Of a DNA stretch of 64,000 bases, positions 60,470 to 64,000 are shown piece after piece. Position numbers and translations under genes: made by a program. The stretch's first letter is position 1, and each line of letters opens with the position of its first letter. The notes beneath the pieces are model-generated. The model made no database searches. It worked only from the letters and a program-made list of their open reading frames with translations, and was not told the origin of the DNA. This DNA is from CAYVOV01 sp964453525 (lineage in GTDB: Bacteria; Chloroflexota; Dehalococcoidia; Dehalococcoidales; UBA2162), in assembly GCA_964453525.1 (NCBI GenBank), contig CAYVOV010000008.1:62001-126000 (forward strand), given 5' to 3'.

Positions 60470-62833
60470 CTATAAGCTGACCACGGTAACCCCATCACCA
60501 CCTTCACCTCTGCCACCGGCGCGGAAAGATTTAACAAGAGGGTGGAAGGCAATAAAGTCTCTCACTATCTGGCGCACCGTACCGGTGCCATGTCCGTGAA
60601 CAATCACCACTTCGTTAAGGTTGGTCAGGGAAGCTTCATTCAGATAGCGGTCAACCTCCACCTCCACTTCATCAGCTCTCTTACCCCGCAGGTCAAGCCG
60701 AAGAGGGACCTTCCCCATTGAGGGACTGACCATACTTGTTGCTCCTCTTTGCTCAGAAACAACTCTTCCTTTTGACCTTTCCACGCTGCTCAACGCCGTT
60801 CGCAGCTTTACCTGCCCGACCTGCACTTCCACTTCCTGAGTTTTTTCAAAGATTGAAAGCACCACGCCGTGCTGGCCAATTTCTCTGAGGAAAACGGTGC
60901 TGCCTACTGAAATCGGCGTCTCTTCCTCCGGTTCCTGCAACTTCGGTGCCCAGGTCTCGCTGCTCAGCCGTGACTGCATTGCCGCCAGGGTTTGTTTCGC
61001 CGCATCAACCGCCTCTCTCGATTTCTTCTTTCGTATCTCGGAGCTTGCCTGCCGGATTTGTTTGTGAAGTTCAGCAGCTTCACGGACTATTCTGTCTCTG
61101 GCTTCCTCAATGTTCCGCTTTTCCTCATCGCCGAGCTGGTTCAGCCTGGCCTCAAGCTCGACGTTCTGCACTTCAAGCCGGTCAGTTTCCTTTTCCAAAA
61201 CCTCACGGGCATCCTGAATCCTCTGTTTCTCCGCCATGATATCGGTAATCGTGGCATCAAGGTCGAGGGCGCCCTGCGACAGCATTTTCCTGGCTTCGTC
61301 GATAATGCTGGACGGCACACCCAGGCGACCGGCAGTAGCCAGAGCGTTGCTTCCGCCCGGGATGCCAAGTGTCATATGGTAGGTGGGAGTTAAAGTCTCC
61401 GGGTCGAAATCGAAGGACGCATTCTGAAGCCCCGGTGTGGTGTGAGCGAAGGCTTTCAGGTCGCCGAAGTGGGTGGTTGCCACCGTAATTATTTTCAAGG
61501 ATAGAAAATGAAGCAGGATTGCGCGCGCCAGTGCTGAACCCTCCCCGGGGTCGGTACTGGTGCCCAGTTCATCGAGGAGTACCAGACTGCTCCCGGTGGA
61601 GTTCTCAATAATCCGCACCAGGTTGCCCATATGCCAGCTAAAACTGGAAAGGGTCTGCTCAATGCTCTGCTCATCACCGATATCGGCAAAAACGTTATCG
61701 AACACGGGCAGGCAGGTAGCAGGTGAAGCCGGGATAGGAATACCGGCCTGAGTCATTAAACTCATCAGGCCGATTGTCTTCAAGGCTACTGTCTTGCCTC
61801 CGGTATTGGGACCGGTGATTACAAGGACAGAGAAGTCTCGCCCGATTTCAACGGAAAGAGGTACGGCATTCTTACCCAGCAGGGGATGCCTGGTTTCGAC
61901 AAGTTTTATAAATGCCTTCTGATTATCTTTTTTATCACCATCAGTGAATTCAGTCAGTTCCGGACTTGACGCATTGTTAGCCCGGGCGTATTTAGCTTTG
62001 GCAAGAGCGACATCAAGCATTGTAAATCCAGCAATGCTTGATGAAATTTCATCGGCATGATTGCCCACAGAAACACTCAGGTCACGGAGAATCCGTTCAA
62101 CCTCGTGCTTTTCCTCCGTAATCAGTTCACGTATGTTGTTCCCCAGGTCTATAGTCACCCACGGCTCGATAAATAAAGTGGCGCCGGTATTTGACACGTC
62201 ATGGGTAATACCTTCGATTTCTTTCCTGAACTCGTTTTTAATCGGTATAACGTACCGTCCCTCACGTTCGGTAATGATAGGCTCCTGTACTATCTTTTGT
62301 CCCTTTGGTGTCCTGATTATCGCTTCCAGGCGCTCTCGCAGGGTCTGCTGTGCCCTTTTAAATCTCGTCCTGATACCGGTCAGCTTTTTTGAAGCCCGGT
62401 TCAATACTTCACCATTCGGAGCCAGGCAGTGCTCTATTTCTTTTTCTATGCCGGGAAGCTCAACGATATCTCCGGCAATTCCCCAGAGCAGCGGTATATC
62501 CTTCGATATTCTATTTAGACTGCTGCGCACCTGCCGCATTACAGCCAGTGTCTGCTGGATTTCAATCAAGGTCAGCGGTTCCAGTACTCCGCCCAGGCCA
62601 GCCATCCTGACTGCTTCCCTGATATCGGAAGCTCCGCCGGTACTGAAGCTGGAATCCGTTGAGAGCAGGTAGTGCGCTTCCTCATACTGTCCGAGTAGTA
62701 GAGAGATTTCGTCATAATCAGAAAGCGGCGTCAGGTCAAGAATAAGCTCTCGACCAACGGAGAAGGACGAGTAATCGGCGAGTATCTTTCTTATCTGAGA
62801 AAACTCGAGTATTTCCAGGCTTTTCTTATCCAT
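60470..62833 (-). CDS. mutS2: MutS2 ATPase/nuclease
   Basis: A 787-residue protein with the MutS core and C-terminal Smr domain. Walker A is ITGPNTGGKTVALKT (about 335-349), the signature/Walker B is LVLLDELGTSTDPGEGSALA (about 410), a long coiled coil runs from about 520 to 620, and the Smr nuclease motifs LDLRGKRADE and VHGHGTGTV close the protein. MutS2 was viewed as an anti-recombination factor; in Bacillus it also detects or splits collided ribosomes. The downstream neighbour is a VLRF1-type gene. Confidence 0.95.
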   Translation of the reverse strand: MDKKSLEILEFSQIRKILADYSSFSVGRELILDLTPLSDYDEISLLLGQYEEAHYLLSTDSSFSTGGASDIREAVRMAGLGGVLEPLTLIEIQQTLAVMRQVRSSLNRISKDIPLLWGIAGDIVELPGIEKEIEHCLAPNGEVLNRASKKLTGIRTRFKRAQQTLRERLEAIIRTPKGQKIVQEPIITEREGRYVIPIKNEFRKEIEGITHDVSNTGATLFIEPWVTIDLGNNIRELITEEKHEVERILRDLSVSVGNHADEISSSIAGFTMLDVALAKAKYARANNASSPELTEFTDGDKKDNQKAFIKLVETRHPLLGKNAVPLSVEIGRDFSVLVITGPNTGGKTVALKTIGLMSLMTQAGIPIPASPATCLPVFDNVFADIGDEQSIEQTLSSFSWHMGNLVRIIENSTGSSLVLLDELGTSTDPGEGSALARAILLHFLSLKIITVATTHFGDLKAFAHTTPGLQNASFDFDPETLTPTYHMTLGIPGGSNALATAGRLGVPSSIIDEARKMLSQGALDLDATITDIMAEKQRIQDAREVLEKETDRLEVQNVELEARLNQLGDEEKRNIEEARDRIVREAAELHKQIRQASSEIRKKKSREAVDAAKQTLAAMQSRLSSETWAPKLQEPEEETPISVGSTVFLREIGQHGVVLSIFEKTQEVEVQVGQVKLRTALSSVERSKGRVVSEQRGATSMVSPSMGKVPLRLDLRGKRADEVEVEVDRYLNEASLTNLNEVVIVHGHGTGTVRQIVRDFIAFHPLVKSFRAGGRGEGGDGVTVVSL

Positions 62834-62930
62834 AAATGTGTCCCGGTTTGAAATTTACCTAATGATTATAACATGTCAAGCGTAATACACCAGAAATAAA
62901 CGTCTCTGACTGCATTTAATTAACCGAACT

Positions 62931-62975
62931 GTCATTGCGAGGAGTACGCCTCTGGGGCACGACGAAGCAATCTCA
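62931..62975. repeat. REP-like CATTGCGAG...GAAGCAATC sequence
   Basis: GTCATTGCGAGGAG and GACGAAGCAATCTC flank a short centre. This type of sequence, with the outer ATTGC/GCAAT complementarity, is a widely dispersed bacterial intergenic repeat. Only one copy is seen in the window. It lies between mutS2 and the VWA gene. Confidence 0.5.
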
Positions 62976-63042
62976 ATAAATAAGATGAGCATCTATATAA
63001 ATTGTTTTGCCCTGGCTTTTGCAGCACGAGGTGATAAAAGAA

Positions 63043-64000
63043 TTACTTTCCGATAACCAGCTTCTTGACCGCATGACCGATACCATCGAGGGTAAGCGGG
63101 TACATCGGGAATAGTTTGCTGATAATCTGGACACTATTATTAATCCAGAACCGTTCTTCCACGGGATTCAACCAGACGCGGTGGATAAAGTGGCTGGCGA
63201 TGCTCTTCAGCCGCACCAGCCCTGGTATTTCATTACGCTCATAATAGTATATTGCCCCGTATTTTTCGGTAAGTTCCCAGAGTCCCATCATGGCATCCCC
63301 GACAAACAGTAGCTTGTAGTCAGGCTCAAGATTACGCAGCAGGTCTTCCGTGGAAATAGCCTCTTTTCGCATTTCAATGTCCTTGTAAAGGTGGTCATAA
63401 ACGCAGTTATGAAAGTAATAATACCTGAATTCCTTGAAATGGCTGCTTGAGTGAGCTGCCGTAAAGAGCTGACTGCACAGGTCCGCGTACGGGTCCATTG
63501 ACCCGCCGGCGTCCATCAGCAGCAGCACTTTTACAGTGTGTTTACGGCTAGGGCGCCACATAAGCTCGATGTCACCGGCATTATCGGCGGAAGCTTTTAT
63601 TGTTTTTTCAAGGTCGAGTTCGTCTTCAAGACCAATACGGTTGAGTCGCCGCAGACCTCTGAGCGCCATTTTCATCTGCCGGACATCCAGAATCAAATCG
63701 TTGCGGTAGTTGCGGTATCGCCTTTCCTGGGCAATCTGTATGGCGCCCCCGCCCCTGGACTCACCCCCGATTCTAATCCCCTGAGGGTGCTGCCCGGAGT
63801 GACCGAAAGGTGAACGGCCGCCCCTGCCAATCCAGTAGTCACCGCCGTCATGCTGCTCGGTCTGCTCTTTCAATCTCTCCTCAAGCTGCTTGAGAAGCTC
63901 ACCGAAGTCCATATTCTCAAGAGCGTCTCTCAGCGCCTGCTTCTCTGCTGCATCGAGAAATATTCCATCAAAGGGGTCTTTGAGCCACTCAAGTACCTGT
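63043..64000 (-). CDS. VWA domain protein (5' end outside the window)
   Basis: The frame is open to the window edge: upstream of the internal ATG 63912 it continues as KDPFDGIFLDAAEKQALRDA, so the true start lies beyond 64000. The visible part has a charged, Gly-rich N-terminal region (IGRGGRSPFGHSG) and a von Willebrand A-like fold with a divergent MIDAS, LLLMDAGGSMD, and a late GDAMMG. Such CoxE/VWA-type proteins often work with a MoxR AAA ATPase in metallocentre or complex maturation; no partner is in the window. It follows a REP-like repeat upstream of mutS2. Confidence 0.75.
   Translation of the reverse strand, partial: QVLEWLKDPFDGIFLDAAEKQALRDALENMDFGELLKQLEERLKEQTEQHDGGDYWIGRGGRSPFGHSGQHPQGIRIGGESRGGGAIQIAQERRYRNYRNDLILDVRQMKMALRGLRRLNRIGLEDELDLEKTIKASADNAGDIELMWRPSRKHTVKVLLLMDAGGSMDPYADLCSQLFTAAHSSSHFKEFRYYYFHNCVYDHLYKDIEMRKEAISTEDLLRNLEPDYKLLFVGDAMMGLWELTEKYGAIYYYERNEIPGLVRLKSIASHFIHRVWLNPVEERFWINNSVQIISKLFPMYPLTLDGIGHAVKKLVIGK

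Overview
The window reads as a scaffold from an anaerobic Chloroflexota bacterium, most likely Dehalococcoidia-like. The grounds are gene content and protein style, not a phylogeny: PyrK-type electron transfer, a tungsten-type aldehyde:ferredoxin oxidoreductase, a UroD-family methyltransferase-like protein, a small EF-Tu-domain-2 protein, several enolase-superfamily sugar-acid enzymes and hydantoinase/carboxylase subunits. A run of 10 Ns at 37011-37020 inside the oxidoreductase gene shows that it is a draft assembly.

Layout. 1-9457: pyrimidine operon, pyrR(end)-pyrB-pyrC-carA-[two inserted ORFs]-carB-pyrK. PyrB carries a C-terminal PyrI-type zinc domain plus an Ada-like tail, and the insertion between carA and carB encodes a HEPN/AbiU2-like protein. 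9521-13590: YjbQ, two tiny desulforedoxin-like proteins, FolE, ThrC and LepB. 13674-17153: a complete riboflavin operon, ribD-ribE-ribBA-ribH. 17222-19539: EF-Tu-like small protein and a sodium/solute symporter. 19615-20516: tRNA-Val with an integrase relic, a short mobile repeat and a zinc-ribbon relic. 20548-28645: sugar-acid catabolic cluster with two enolase-superfamily enzymes, LarA-like racemase, beta-helix protein, SDR and UxuA-like mannonate dehydratase. 28646-33794: accessory stretch with a broken serine recombinase, a CetZ-like tubulin homologue, DUF169 and repeats. 33795-35180: minus-strand IscU-like cluster. 35323-37319: AOR.

37500-43972 is a compact envelope-related regulatory island. 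A NarL/LuxR-type regulator has lost its receiver phospho-acceptor Asp and carries a C-terminal membrane helix. It is surrounded by three promoters that share a two-part palindromic operator with identical 23-bp phasing. These lie upstream of a DUF998 membrane protein, a FakA-like kinase followed by a papain-fold peptidase, and a lipoprotein followed by a VTT-domain protein. 44152-50466 (minus) is a TasA/CalY-like secreted protein, a SipW-type signal peptidase and a 1739-residue repeat protein, translationally coupled.

51044-58032 (minus) is a hydantoinase/carboxylase-type hyuA with two near-identical hyuB copies. A fossil of the hyuA 3' end lies between the copies and reveals a tandem duplication. 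59686-62833 (minus) pairs mutS2 with a VLRF1/Vms1-type release-factor-like gene, linking two functions tied to rescue of stalled ribosomes. The window ends inside a VWA-domain gene.

Two families of short non-autonomous repeats with terminal inverted repeats are scattered through the intergenic spaces: four copies of A and two of B. Together with the recombinase and integrase relics they mark past mobile-element activity.
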